Positions 1-11,060 of a stretch of 64,000 bases of DNA are shown here, one piece after another. Position 1 is the first letter of the stretch. Every line of letters starts with the position of its first letter. Origin of the DNA: Berberis thunbergii (Eukaryota; Streptophyta; Magnoliopsida; Ranunculales; Berberidaceae); NCBI GenBank assembly GCA_003290165.1, contig QNQO01000199.1, forward strand, positions 248,001-312,000, in the 5' to 3' direction. Made by a program: the position numbers and the translations under genes. A model generated the notes under the pieces. That model was not told the DNA's origin. It worked only from the letters and a program-made list of their open reading frames with translations, and did no database searches.

Positions 1-1140
1 CGATTTGAGTTTTTTAGTCCCGAATAAATCGAACTGTATCAATTTTTTTATTTTTTTTTAACTCTCATCCCCACCACAAACTGCTCAATCCCCACCCCAA
101 TTTCCAACCAACCCACCCTATTTAATTCCCAAATCCCAACCCCACCAATTCAATTCCCAACCAACCCACCCCCATTTAATTCCCACCTACCCCGTTTACT
201 TCAGCTAAGGTGAATATATAGAGATTGGATCCAACTAGAGAAGTAGAGAGGTCCTCCATGGATATCATATATATAAGTGAGTATGGTGTGCTAAGATCTA
301 TTATTGATAATCTTGTAAATGAGTTTTGTTTCGAGACTTTCATCGACTATGTTGTTGGAAGGAGTTTATGTTGCTTCATAACAACTGGATACAAATGTTG
401 TCCATATAATCATAGTCATCTTGTTATAGAAGTGTTGTATATATATGTAAAAAACCTCCCAACATCGCCAGAGTTCCTCTTTACCAAAGAAGTCACTGCG
501 TGGCGCCACACATGGTTAGAGAACATCAGCTACTACAAAGGCAACGAGTACCTCTTCGGTGCCACCAAGGGTTTCATAGAGGGATCAAATCGGATGAGAA
601 AGGTGACTTTTTGAAGCTCATGCTAAATCGGGTCTTAAATTTCGGCGGCAAGGCTGGGTGGAGGTTCAGGAACTCATTGAGCACCATGTGTCTGAGCTTG
701 TTTTATTTTTGTTCGACTAATTTTCTTTGCATTAGCACTATTGGGGGTTTTGTCGAATTGTATAGTCATTCGAACTTGTTTAATCAGAATGCAATAATGC
801 TAATCTCTTTTATCATAATAGAAAAACTTGTATAACCTTGTTTTTTTTGCTTTGGATAATATAATCTTGTTGAGGTTCAAATTTTATTTGAAATCAGTAT
901 GTGTGAAAAAGGTTTTATCTTTGTGTTTAGGTCTAGATGTATGGTAATGGAAACACATAATTGTTTCAGTAAGAAGAAGAAAGAGGATGAAAAAATTAGA
1001 AAATAAAAAGGAAAAAACCGAAACAAACTGAATTGGTTGGTTATGGGTTTCTATTTGAAAAATCATAAAATCAAACCGAACAGAAAATTGAATCCCAAGT
1101 TCAGTTCGGTTTTGATCCAATTTCAAACCGATTGACACCG
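1..1140. other. Left margin, no recognised gene
   Basis: The first 220 bases are AC-rich and contain an imperfect duplication with a 53-bp offset (the copies start near 104 and 157). An open frame of 129 codons runs from 225 to 614 on the plus strand and a second overlaps it to 835, but neither shows a motif I recognise and the codon pattern is not convincing. From about 840 to 1140 the DNA is AT-rich and ends abruptly at the LTR fragment that starts at 1141. It could be the edge of an older, unrecognisable transposon. Confidence 0.4.
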
Positions 1141-1362
1141 CTAAGCCAAACAAAGACTCTCACACTATAAAATGGAGATAAGGTTGATGAACTTAAGGTA
1201 TGCTACAAAAACTCAATTTACAGCTTTAAGCTTCTCCTAAGCCTTATCTAACTTAAGCATCAAAGTGCAATCAGCTGCCACACGGTGGTCCTTGGCTGAC
1301 GTGTGTTACTTGTGCAGGTCTAGGTAAGTAACGAGGAATGAGAGCGGAAATCGGCTACATCA
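1141..1362 (+). repeat. Truncated 5' LTR of element A
   Basis: It matches the last part of the 3' LTR at 3362-4068, beginning just before the TATA-like stretch and ending in CTACATCA. The upstream promoter half is missing. It contains the conserved hairpin CCACACGGTGG at about 1277-1290 that recurs in all Tat-type LTRs of this window. Confidence 0.75.
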
Positions 1363-1365
1363 GTT

Positions 1366-1383
1366 TGGCACTTCACGTGGGGA
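1366..1383 (+). other. Primer-binding site of element A
   Basis: TGGCACTTCACGTGGGGA starts three bases after the LTR end. The equivalent sites of C (TGGTATCGTCCGTGGGGA) and B (TGGCATCATCCGTGGGGA) keep the same TGG start and GTGGGGA end. I infer a tRNA primer site; I cannot name the tRNA. Confidence 0.65.
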
Positions 1384-3074
1384 TTATCTTCTTCAATTAG
1401 CCCAAGCAGCTCTAGCCTACCACGGGCAATATCAGGAGATTTTGAACCTACACGCTGAGCCTTGGACTCCACCAAGCTTGCCTCCGCCTCTAATAGTTTG
1501 TGGGAGAGCGCAGCCAAATGAGATTCCTCTTCCAACAATCGTTCTCTTAGCGAATTCAGCTTAGCCAGGGTGTCCCCAACCCAAGCCTCAGCTTCATGAA
1601 CTCGGCGTCGCCCATCGGCTAGATCAAATTCAAACTCCAGTTGCAAAACAACCAATCTAGACTCATGAGAATGCACCTTGCACGCCAACCCCTTCAACTA
1701 CTCACTTAAGAGGCCTAACCTCTAAAGTGTGTCAGAGTACGACCTACAAACCTCTGCAAAAGGCTCCTCCGATCCAAAGCGTGAACTGTGTTATGAGCGT
1801 CAAGGTGTAGACTACCCTTAACAAACAACGACAAGGAACCTTTTGGGAGACACCAACTCCTCATCCAAAGCCTTCTCAACACGAAGATTAGCTTGACACT
1901 CAACATAAGGCTCTAGGGGCGGGAGAGAAGATTCACTTCTCAGGGTAGCAGGCTCAGTGGGCCGGAGATCATCAGGGACAACATTGACTTTGTCGGCATC
2001 CACCAACTCTGAACAGTTCCTTCCAATACAACTAAAAAAGCAGGAGTCTCTAGACAGACACTCCACTCCCCAAGAGCCATCTCTTTAGCGAACTGATTGG
2101 GCCCAGACCCCGTAACTATCACTTCATACTCTAGCAGAATCGGTTTAAAAGAAGAACCAACCTTGCTACCAGCCCATCTTATCTTGGGATGATCGATAAG
2201 TGGCATGGCCGCGTCTAACTCAGCCTACTTCGAAGGGCTACGTATTGTGAGCCTCCTCTTCCTAGAACGACCACCACCGGTCTCCCTCGACAATTACCTA
2301 GGCACAGTAGTGCCTGCATGGAAGTACCTCAACAATCCATTCCGCACGACGTTGTCTGTGGGCATGATCTCCTCAACAACAATCAAGGGAAGCTCGTTAA
2401 ACGCCCTCGTCGTTGATTCCTCATCCTCAGTAAGAGTTAGATCCACGAATTTACCTGCACAAAATAGCAAGACAACGTGTCAGTTCCTACAAAAAACATG
2501 TGGAAGTATAAAATGAGGAGAGGCATTACGCTCACTAAGATCAAATTTGAAGTGTCTAACAAGAGACCACCCATCCACCTTGAAGTACGAGGATTTAGAA
2601 GAAGCCAAAAAGCAATACTTTTGCCAAAACTTGAAGTCATTAGACAAGAAGCCTAAGCACTTCGGAGTACTCAACCAACAGACTCCATGAGCATTTAGCC
2701 GAGGAGAAGTCAGCAAGTGGAGTATCCGCAAATTTAATAGGATGCCGGCATCCTTGGCCCTAATAAGGACAACAATCAAAGTCATGAATCCATTAGGCAC
2801 CATAGGGGGAATGTGAAGGTGCACCAGGAAATACTAAATATCCTCCGAAATTGGGAAGCGAAACTTGGCTTGGAACATGCTTTTATGCAAGGCAATGAAC
2901 CCTTGCAAGGGTGTCAATGGACTATGAGGCACTCAACAGGGTAAGCTCCAAGTCTTCAGGAATCGCATAGTCCTCACAAAATTTATCCAAATCAAACCCC
3001 TTCTATTCCCGATAAAAAGTATGGCAAGCATAAAACATATTTTGTCCGGGGGTAGGTTCAACGTTGTCCGCCAT
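1384..3074 (-). pseudogene. Antisense ORF (aORF) of element A, decayed
   Basis: It reads opposite to its own element. The probable start is the ATG at 3074 (MADNVEPTPGQNMF). The middle part has a tract of the type SPKCLGFLSNDFKFWQKYCF (about 2600-2660), which element C repeats as SKCLGSLYNDFKFWQKYCF. The C-terminal 100 or so codons (1697-1384) are rich in Leu, Glu, Ala and Arg with heptad-like spacing, so a coiled coil is likely. Several stops and frameshifts break the frame. This arrangement resembles the plant family annotated as 'putative gypsy type transposon' (Transposase_28), encoded antisense near the 3' end of Tat-lineage elements; that name is from memory of the family. Its function is unknown. 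Confidence 0.6.
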
Positions 3075-3350
3075 GATGAGAAAGTATTAACTTTTAAAAA
3101 TTTGCAGCAAAGAACACAGAGAAAAGATAACAAAAAGGATGTATAAGAGATATAAGGTGAAAAAACTCCCTCTCACAAAAACGACGACTTATTCAAACAA
3201 CATGCAATCACGCCCCCTCTTCTAATTGAATGGTCATGAACCCATTTAATGATGTGCGCCACTTGAGACAAAATTTCGGGTTCAATCATCACAACTGTAC
3301 AGATTCTATCAAAGCGACTTAGTGGACTAATGTGATGACCCAGAAACTCG

Positions 3351-3361
3351 AGGGGAGCAGC
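3351..3361 (+). other. Polypurine tract of element A
   Basis: The purine-rich run AGGGGAGCAGC lies directly before the 3' LTR start TGTTGATAC. The same tract precedes the 3' LTRs of B (complement at 34921-34932) and C (62766-62776), which supports its role in priming plus-strand synthesis. Confidence 0.75.
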
Positions 3362-4068
3362 TGTTGATACATGAAATCATTATCTGATCAGCACTGTACA
3401 CATGTCATGATAATCTCATCAGGAGAAAAAAGCATGCATGACTGCACGCTCAATCCTGTGAGGCCCAAACAACACTAAGCTTATTATTGGCAGGATCCAG
3501 ACAGTCGGATTCGACTTGCAATAAGCCATTAAGCCCACAAGTCACAAAGTCGAGCCCAATACTCCTAAGACCTCTAAGGCAAGTATTTGAGATAACTACC
3601 CAAGACTGACAGGTCAACAACACATTGGATTCGACTAGGAAACAAATACTAGAGTATAAGTCGAGCAAGGAAACTTCCTTGCATGGACAACACTCAGAAA
3701 AGGAAACCTCTCCCACAGATCTAGGAGCACAAGTCATGTAAGGAAACTATCTCATATGGACAGCTCCCAATGAGGAAATGTTCTCCAACAAGATCTATTT
3801 TCCTAAACTACGCCATCAAAGGCCTAACAAACAAGGACTCTCATGCTATAAAAGGGAGATATGGTTGATGAACTTAAGGTATGCTACAGAAACCCAATTT
3901 ATAGCTTTAAGCCTCTCTTAAGCCTTATCTAACTTAAGCATCGGAGTGTCACCGGCCGCCACACGGTGGTCTTTGTCTCACGTGTGCTACTTGTGCAGGT
4001 ATAAGTAAACAACGAGGAAGGAAAACAGGAAAATCTAATTTGTCTACAGTCGCCATTGGACTACATCA
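3362..4068 (+). repeat. 3' LTR of element A
   Basis: About 707 bp, beginning TGTTGATAC and ending CTACATCA. TATAAAAG at 3847-3854 is a probable promoter TATA box, shared with the LTRs of C (near 46979 and 63279). The hairpin block CCACACGGTGG and the following TGCTAC..GTGCAGGT lie at about 3957-4000. Confidence 0.8.
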
Positions 4069-5525
4069 GTTTCCATTTGTAAAATATGATTTGTCTGCAA
4101 AGGCACGAGCCGCTACGAGTCTGATACAAATAATCGCAGTAGCCACTACGACAACTGTATGCGAACAAATGCATTTAATAATGCGAACAAATTTTTTCAA
4201 TAGCAGCAGCTACTACGATTAGGAGATTAATACTCTCACGAACCGTTGTGTTTGGACATAAATCACACTATGACAAATTTTTTGATTGTTTGAGTTTGAA
4301 TCTTTTTTGTTTTTTTCAATTCCTATGGGTTTGATATAGTATTGGCATATTTGATTTATTGCAAAACCCCATTTTAGACTACCCCAACTTGAGAAAAAAT
4401 TGGACAGAGTTGTGATTTCTGTTCAATCGCAAAAGCAATTGTGAGTGGAATAGAGATAATCGCAGCCTCCCCTGTGATTGGACATAAATCACACTATGTT
4501 CAATTTTCTAATTTTTTGAATTTGACTTAAAAAAAATTAGTTCTCATGGGTTTGATACATTATTGGCTATTTGGTTTATTACAAAACCATAATTTGGACA
4601 ACCCCAACTCGAGAAAGTCTGTTTTGCAATAAATCAAATATGCCAATATTGTGTCAAACCCATAGGAATTGAAAAAACACAAAAAAATTCAAATACAAAA
4701 AATCATAAAATTGGACAGAGTGTGATTTATGTCCAATCGCAGCGGAAGCAGCAAATGGAATAGAGATAATCACAACTTCCACTTCAACTAAGACAGAATC
4801 ACACTCTATCCAATTTTTTGATTTTTTAGATTTGACTTTTTTTTTTCAATTCCTATGGGTTTGGAACACTATTCGCATATTTGACTTTTTGCAAAACTCC
4901 AATTTGGACCACCCCAACTTGAGAAGGTCAACAGTGAGGGTTTGCAATAAATCAAATATGCCAATAATGTGTCAAACCAATATGAATTGAAAAAACACAA
5001 AAAAATATTTATATACAAAAAATCATAAAATTGGACTGAGTGTGATTTTTGTCCATTTGCCCCAGAAATCACACTCTGTCAAATTTTCTGATTTTTTAAT
5101 ATGAAAATGTTTTTTGTGTTTTTTTTAATTCCTATGGGTTTGATATAATATTGGCATATTTGATTTATTGCAAAATCCCACTTTTGGACCTTCTCAAGTT
5201 GGGGTGGTCAAAATTTGGGTTTTGCAATAAATCAAATGTGCCAATACTATATCAAACCCATAGGAATTGAAAAAAAAAAAATTCAAATTAAAAAAATTGG
5301 ACAGTGTGTGATTTTATCCAAACGCAGCGGTTCATGCGAATATTAATCTCATGATCGCAGTAGCAGCTGCGATTGTAAAAACTATGTTTGCATGATCCAG
5401 TGCGTTTGCAAGCACTAAATGCAATTTAGTTAGTGATTGGTTTTACTCTGTTCATAGCGGCCTCTGCGATTATGAGTGTCATAGTTGTTGCGGCTCATGC
5501 GTTTGCAGTCTGAAATTTTTTGATA
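4069..5525. repeat. Hairpin cluster with long inverted arms (foldback-like)
   Basis: The outer arms (about 4082-4265 and 5300-5525) are inverted copies, with CGCAGTAGC, GAGATTAATA and GAACCG appearing in mirrored order. Inside are units of about 140 bp built on TTCCTATGGGTTTGAT, forward near 4318, 4540, 4850 and 5130, and inverted near 4625, 4941 and 5220. Adjacent forward and inverted units form hairpins, so the whole block could fold into nested stems. No coding potential is seen. It lies between element A and the 3' side of MULE copy 1, so it may be that MULE's expanded terminal repeat or a separate foldback element. Confidence 0.75.
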
Positions 5526-5919
5526 GCAGGCTGATTTTTATATTCAATTTTTTTTTCAACTTTTGTGTGCAATTTTGCAATCTTAATTTTTTGCTCATGG
5601 TTAAGTTATATAAGTTAACTTTTAGCCATAATCATGATATAAAACATCCATACAAGTAGTCATCCATAAAAATACAAAACCAATACAAATCTTCATGAAG
5701 TGTAAGATATAATTTGCTGATATTTAATGATAAGGAAGATACAAGTCAAGACCATAAAAAAGTTGACTTATCTTACAATTTGATCGACGTATGTATACAT
5801 GTCATTTATAAAATGTGCAAAAACTTACAAAATGTGGTTTAACCATGTAATAGAACGACCTCTTTCGACTTCTTCTTTGTTTTGGATGCATTGTACTTCT
5901 TAACCATCACCTCGCCTAT

Positions 5920-6546
5920 CTACAGTTGGCCATTGAACGAAGTCTTCCATGATGCTGTTTTTGGAAACATTCGAGAAGGCCAAGTCGATACAGTCCGAAG
6001 CAATGGTGGTCTTGGCTTCATATGAAGCAAGACGAAGTGTTCACTCAAGTGAAGGTGTGACATGAAAAATATTTGTACCTCATTCAAGTTTGACGGCAGG
6101 AGAACATATGGAAAACATGTAATGCACTGGTTCCCATAACACACAAACACACAACCATAATGGTTGGTCGCCAGCTCTAACATATCTGGTTGAATCAACC
6201 ATTTTTCCTTTAGAATGCGTACATATTTCACAATCTTTACCCCTCTGTCATTCCACATTTGAACCCACAAGTCATGGTTACCTTCTAGCTCCAATAATAA
6301 CTCATGTCTCACTTGTGTCCAACCAATCTTCTCGTCATAACCTAAGAAGTTGTCTATGCATCTGAAACCACAATGGCCATTGGTGAGTACATTTTGAATG
6401 TCTTCAACATAATCCCGAATCCACAAATGAATTTGCTTCATAAACATAGTTTTCCAATTCGGTGCCTTCTCTTTTGGCTTAGAAACACTATCTTGACTTT
6501 TAACCTCCTCTTGTGTTTTCACGTACTTATGACCAGAGGGGTCCAT
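5920..6546 (-). CDS. OTU-like cysteine protease domain of MULE copy 1 (open segment)
   Basis: An open 208-codon stretch. NGHCGFRCIDNFLGY at residues 56-70 carries the candidate catalytic Cys59, followed by a helix of the type WTQVRHELLLELEG. The motif EHFVLLHM near the end supplies the candidate His170. The residue before GHC is Asn where OTU families usually have Asp. Fusion of OTU or ULP protease domains to MULE transposases is known in plants; I read this one as the C-terminal part of the transposase gene rather than a separate gene, because copy 2 keeps the same order and spacing. The protease substrate is unknown, with ubiquitin conjugates likely from family knowledge. Confidence 0.65.
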   Translation of the reverse strand: MDPSGHKYVKTQEEVKSQDSVSKPKEKAPNWKTMFMKQIHLWIRDYVEDIQNVLTNGHCGFRCIDNFLGYDEKIGWTQVRHELLLELEGNHDLWVQMWNDRGVKIVKYVRILKEKWLIQPDMLELATNHYGCVFVCYGNQCITCFPYVLLPSNLNEVQIFFMSHLHLSEHFVLLHMKPRPPLLRTVSTWPSRMFPKTASWKTSFNGQL

Positions 6547-8919
6547 TTTGGTAGACTTTTCATGCTTGGAAAATTTATTCTTTTTAGGTCCCCTATGCCC
6601 TTTACAGGTTCAATTGGTTCAATCATGGCACATGACTCAAGGCAACTCAAATCTAACAGCTTCCTCTTCAACACCAACTACTAGTCAGGAATGGATTCTA
6701 AGAACTTTTGCTTAACGACATCTACTACTGGATTTATATTCACATCCGCAGTTGCACAGAGAGGTGTTTTGCCAAGTTGCAGGCAGTGCTTATGTAACAT
6801 AGACAATGAAAGTTAACCAGTAGGAGTGAAATATTGTGTCATTTCATGAGCACAAGGCAATCCATGAGTGGTTCTTAGCACACGTCCACACTTGACTGGG
6901 TCGGCACCCACAAATTCAACATCAGACCTACCAATTTTAGATAGCATTAAATCAAGAACCTTATGAGATATGGACCCATGAAGTTTTCCAAATAAGGGAA
7001 CAATATGCTTCAATCTCCAACAAGTTGGACTTGGATCATGTCATGCATTTTTGTCCATATATTATAAAATATCCCTTGAAAAATCTCCAACATTTTCTTC
7101 AACCTAGAGTGCGCGTCTTCAAAGCGACTAGTTGTCCATTGGCAAAAATGTATGAAATTGTTCGTCCATTCATTCACAAAGAACTCCTTATGCGGATACC
7201 AAATAATCCACAGATAGTCAAAACACTTGGGATGTGATGTCCATTTTCTCTCGAACTCAATAATGCCCGTGTTCCATTCTTGTTTTGTAGCTGATCTATA
7301 CAAGTTCGAGAAAGATACAATAAACTTGTTCCATCCTTCATTATCCTCAAATTCTTTTTTGCAATTCTTTTCCACATTTCTATTTATGTGCCATTTGCAC
7401 AACAACCTCCTTGCTTCTAGAAATACTCGCTCAATAGCTTTGATCAACCCAAGCTCTCTGTCAGTCACAAACACCTTCAAAAATTTATATGGCTCAAACA
7501 CTCCCAGTAGCATTTCTCATGCCCAAGTGTATAACTGTTCAATTTCAGATGACATAAAAAAATAACTAACATTGAAAGTCATGTCAGTTGGCGTCATAGC
7601 TACAACATCAAATAACGACATCCTATAGCGATTGGTTTTGTAGGTACAGTCCAAAAGCATCACCACTGAAAAACTATTGGCCAGTAGCATTGACTCTGGA
7701 TGAGAGCAAAAAATATTTGTGACTCTATTTCATCTACTGTATGCCACTCAATATAACCATTCTCGCTAAAAAAAAGTGCATTGTGGCCTGCAAAGCTATC
7801 CTTCCTTTCAGTTGGAGTGTCTTTAGCTGCTGAATGACATTGTAAACAATATTCAAATATGACACATTGTTGTACACAAGATGTGGACATGTTATGCAAA
7901 TAAGTCATCTCAGCTTCATTCAGACCCCCGGCAAAAGATAGGCCAAGAAGAGATTTTTTGATTATGGATTATTGTGGGTTCCATAGGTCACTTGCAGCTT
8001 CCAACGATCATTACTTTGTGACACCCCTCTCAACTGGAATGGGAACCCACACTTTTTTGAATTAGTCGATCGACCAAACTCCAATTTTTTTCTTGATCTT
8101 CCCTCCCCTTTTACATCCCAAGTGGATCCTTCTTTTGTGTCTGCTATCAGTAGGTTTTGACTTTGTGATAATGAGAACAATGTTATTCTCACTGCCAACA
8201 CCTTGACACCAAGCTATTAATGATGACTTTGATGGGATTGCCTACAAAAAATTAATGCATATTGATGTTAGGAACTTGTGAAACAAAATTAAATAATGTC
8301 ATGCCTACAAGAATTAACCTTACCTCTTCCATCATAAACAAGTCGCCATCATCAACTACCTCTTCTAGAATTTGTACATAATTCGCTTCAGGATCATCAT
8401 CATCCTTCTATATTAAGTGAATAAGAATATTTGTTATTCTAATCATATATTATGTAAGGTAATGAATAAAATCATTAAGGCAAAGTTTACCTCTAGAAGG
8501 TTCATATCTTCCAAATATGTTTAAGTGTCTCCGGGTCCTCTAGATTATGTGAAGGTATCTTGAAATCGATTAGATCTGCGGTGTCATTCTCTGCACAAAC
8601 TAACAACAACAACGATCAAACTAACCCTAAAAATAAGTAAGTTTTAGGGTTCAAATATTAATAACTAACCCTCAAAATAACAATGTTGTTTCAAAGAAAC
8701 CAAAAATAAAATTAAACATGATATTACGATAATGACAAAAAAAAAACCATGCAATCTCATCTCAGGTTGAGAGTGTACCTCAAGTGAAGTGGGTCGTTCC
8801 TCGTCATTAAAATGTTCATCTTCTTCGTTTACACCTATAAATGGAGTGCAATGCTGACTATCAACTACAACATTATTATCTTGAAGCCTACCAACATCAT
8901 TTTAACTAAACTCATCCAT
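5920..8919 (-). pseudogene. MULE transposase with OTU-like C-terminus, copy 1
   Basis: The start is the ATG at 8919 (MDEFS), chosen because copy 2 starts alike (MEGFS at 32671). In order on the minus strand: an acidic N-terminus; a FAR1/MULE-type zinc-knuckle region CGFPFQLRG...GTHN (about 8055-7975); the first DDE-type aspartate block LLDCTYKTNRY (7660-7626); VFVTDREL with the second aspartate (about 7478-7451); CKWHINRNV (about 7400); a SWIM-like zinc finger CGRVLR..GLPCAHE (about 6895-6845); and an OTU-like domain (6546-5920). The DDE core is in one frame except for a TGA just after LYTWA. Further frame changes and an early TAG or TAA break the rest, so it is almost surely inactive. The protein would cut and rejoin transposon ends in the nucleus. 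Confidence 0.8.
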
Positions 8920-9289
8920 TTCTAGATACAAACTTCACCAAAACCCTAACAAAAGAAGGTGAAAAGAGAGACAAACGACGAGGATGTAGAAGAGAAGGAG
9001 AGACGCCGGTGTTATGGTCATCCGGCGAGCTTGGAACGGAAGACAACCAGTGGAAAATAAAGCAGGGAGAAGAAGTGTTTTCTCACGTGAAAGAGTAAAT
9101 GAAGCAGTAGAGAGGGAGGATGAAGACGAGTAAGAAATGGAAAGGGAGGATGGAGACTGTGGCTGACGTTTATTTTTTCGGCGAGATTGGGAGGATTAGA
9201 AGGTGGAAGAGGAAGAGTGTTTGTGCGAGTGGGAGATGAGGAGTTGCTGGAATTGGGAGAAAAGAAAAAGCAATTTCTTTTGCTATATA

Positions 9290-9420
9290 GTGGTGGTGTC
9301 CTTCTGTAGATTCTAAAAAATAAAATAAAAATAAAGGTGTTGGTGGTGTCCTTCAGTAGATTCTGAAAAATAAAATAAAAATAAAGGTGTTGGTGGTGTC
9401 CTTTAGTAAAATTGGTGGTG
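9290..9420. repeat. 50-bp tandem repeat at MULE 5' side
   Basis: About 2.6 units of 50 bp: GGTGGTGTCCTTC at 9290, 9340 and 9390, each followed by an A-rich run. Copy 2 has a reduced version near 32835-32930 (GGTGGTGTCCCTT). It lies upstream of the transposase start and may be part of the element end. Confidence 0.7.
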
Positions 9421-9440
9421 TTATTTAGCAGAGGCCTTTG

Positions 9441-10049
9441 GAAAGTTATAAGTCTCAAATGCCAAGTGTCAAAACGGAGAATCACAACCATATATGATTC
9501 ATGCATGATGAATTTGATTTCATTCCTTGCATTGCAAACCTTATTTGACAAGGTTTTATGCAAGGATTGTGATTTTATTTTTGGAGGCAATTTCAGTACA
9601 TTGATTTTAAGAAATATTTTGGAAAATATTTCATTTTGTATAGAAAAATGTAAAAATTTTGGATGTCCTTTTGAAGTTATAATATAATTTTAGCATTTTA
9701 AACTCTTAAATGCTATATAAAGAGTCGTACAAGATTCAAAATGTCCAACACACTACATATTGCATAAGAATCACTTATATAACAAATTTTAATATTAAAC
9801 CAAGGTATAACAGGTTACAATGTACGGAAATTGATATTGGCATGATGAAATAAATAAATATTTCAAATTTCGAAAGAAATTTTTGTAACTCAAAAACAAT
9901 ATTTCATAACATTTTGACATTTTTTGAGAAATCACATTACTTGGTTCTATGAAAGAAAATTATGATATGGAAAGTTAAAAGTCTCAAATGCCAAATATCA
10001 AACACAAAGAATTGGAACCATATGATGTAAGCATGATGAATTTGATTTC
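9441..10049 (+). repeat. Dispersed direct repeat, two 80-bp copies
   Basis: Copies at 9441-9521 and 9970-10049 both start GAAAGTTA and end GATGAATTTGATTTC, with about 80% identity by eye and an offset of 529 bp. The DNA between is AT-rich with no gene. It could be a segmental duplication or the remnant ends of an old element. Confidence 0.6.
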
Positions 10050-10255
10050 CGTATCACTCAATATCGGTAATCATCCATTAAATTCTTGAAGATGATAAAT
10101 TGAATATTGGTCATAGAATGCATACACATTAATTCTTCGAGGAGGTGAGTGATTGTCTCGTTATTGGGGAATCTAGGTTGGAAGAATACTTTAACATGTA
10201 GCTAGCTGCTTTTCAAATTTTGTTTCTAGATGAACCTGGAATGCCAACACCAAGA

Positions 10256-10852
10256 GGGTGTTTATTTTTTGTTCTCAATAGACTGAGGAGTCTTAATAAG
10301 AAGTGGAACACTTTAAAAGAGTGTTTGTTTTCAGTTTTGATTAAAAGATGAAGTTATGATTGCAGTAAGCAGTATGGGGGTATTGATCACTTAACACTGA
10401 GTGCTTAATAAAATTTATCCAATAATAAGCTCACAATAAATTCGTAATGATTATTGTTGTCTCTCTCCTCTACCAACCTTCCATCCTCCTCATCATCTCC
10501 TTATTCCTCTTTCACTTTCTTTTCCTATCTATTGAAGATTATCTGAGGAATGGAAAGGAATATATGATGAATTCTGGTAGCGTTGGAAAGGGATCTCAAT
10601 GGTAGAAAATATGTGGAAAGAGCGTTTATGTTGGTGGTTTGTGGTGGGTGGTAGGAGTTGTGATGGTGGGCAAAAATGTAAAAAGAAAACTTCAAGTGAG
10701 CTCATAAAAACAAACAACTTTTAATTTTACAACTACTAATCAGCAGCTCATTCAGAAGCAAAACAAACAGTTCATTCGAAAGCTTGTTGTGAACTTCTAA
10801 TTCCAGTTAAAAGTTAGCTTCTAAGCACTTAAAAAAAACACCACCCAAACAA
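10256..10852. mobile_element. Possible hAT-type MITE
   Basis: GGGTGTTTATTTTTTG at the left and the complement of GGGTGGTGTTTTTTTT at the right resemble the terminal repeats of short hAT elements. The inner sequence repeats GTTTGTTTT several times. The target duplication is unclear, so the call is weak. The stretch 10050-10892 has no gene that I recognise. Confidence 0.25.
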
Positions 10853-10892
10853 GTCAAAATACATTGATCTGATTACTCTAAACCCGGACGAT

Positions 10893-11060
10893 CACTACAA
10901 CACAAATGGTCAATAATAGCATATGACCATAGCGTTTTTACATAAAGTGCTATGAAAAGTCTACCTAATTTGTTCAATGTGGCAAAAATGTTATGCAAAC
11001 TTTGTATAACGCTATAAAAAATTGTAAAACGCTATCAATGGCCAATTTGATTTGTGCTAA
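10893..11060 (+). repeat. CACTA left terminus and subterminal repeats
   Basis: The CACTA terminus is followed by GACCATAGCGTTTT, AACGCTATAAAA and AACGCTATCAATGG within 150 bp. These match the motifs at the right end (23049-23427). In En/Spm elements such short repeats bind TnpA; that role here is inferred. A CT-rich tract at about 11180-11290 follows and may be the leader or promoter of the TnpA-like gene. Confidence 0.7.

Larger units (their letters stand above)
1141..4068 (+). mobile_element. Element A: Tat-type LTR retrotransposon lacking gag-pol
   Basis: The order is a truncated 5' LTR (1141-1362), primer-binding site (1366-1383), an antisense ORF region (1384-3074, minus strand), a purine tract (3351-3361) and a complete 3' LTR (3362-4068). 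The internal part aligns by eye with 60762-62489 of element C, and the LTR with those of C. The primer site is followed within one base by the end of the antisense ORF region, so gag, protease, RT, RNase H and integrase are all missing. It can only have moved, if at all, with proteins supplied by a relative. The left side is cut at 1141, so no target duplication can be checked. Confidence 0.8.
5560..9430 (-). mobile_element. MULE (Mutator-like element) copy 1
   Basis: This is a minus-strand element holding a transposase pseudogene (5920-8919), a leader region with 50-bp repeats (9290-9420) and AT-rich DNA on the 3' side. It is similar along most of its length to copy 2 (28690-32830), including the non-coding flanks, which is how the limits were estimated. 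The terminal inverted repeats and the usual 9-bp target duplication were not pinned down. The hairpin cluster at 4069-5525 may belong to it. Confidence 0.65.

Noticed and set aside
225..835. Two overlapping open frames (129 and 111 codons) as host genes
   Set aside because: No recognised motif, no clear splice context, and the frames overlap each other; open length alone is not enough in AT-rich repeat DNA.
9018..9590. 190-codon open frame on the minus strand
   Set aside because: It spans the MULE leader and its 50-bp repeats; the peptide is Phe, Pro and Ser rich without motif.
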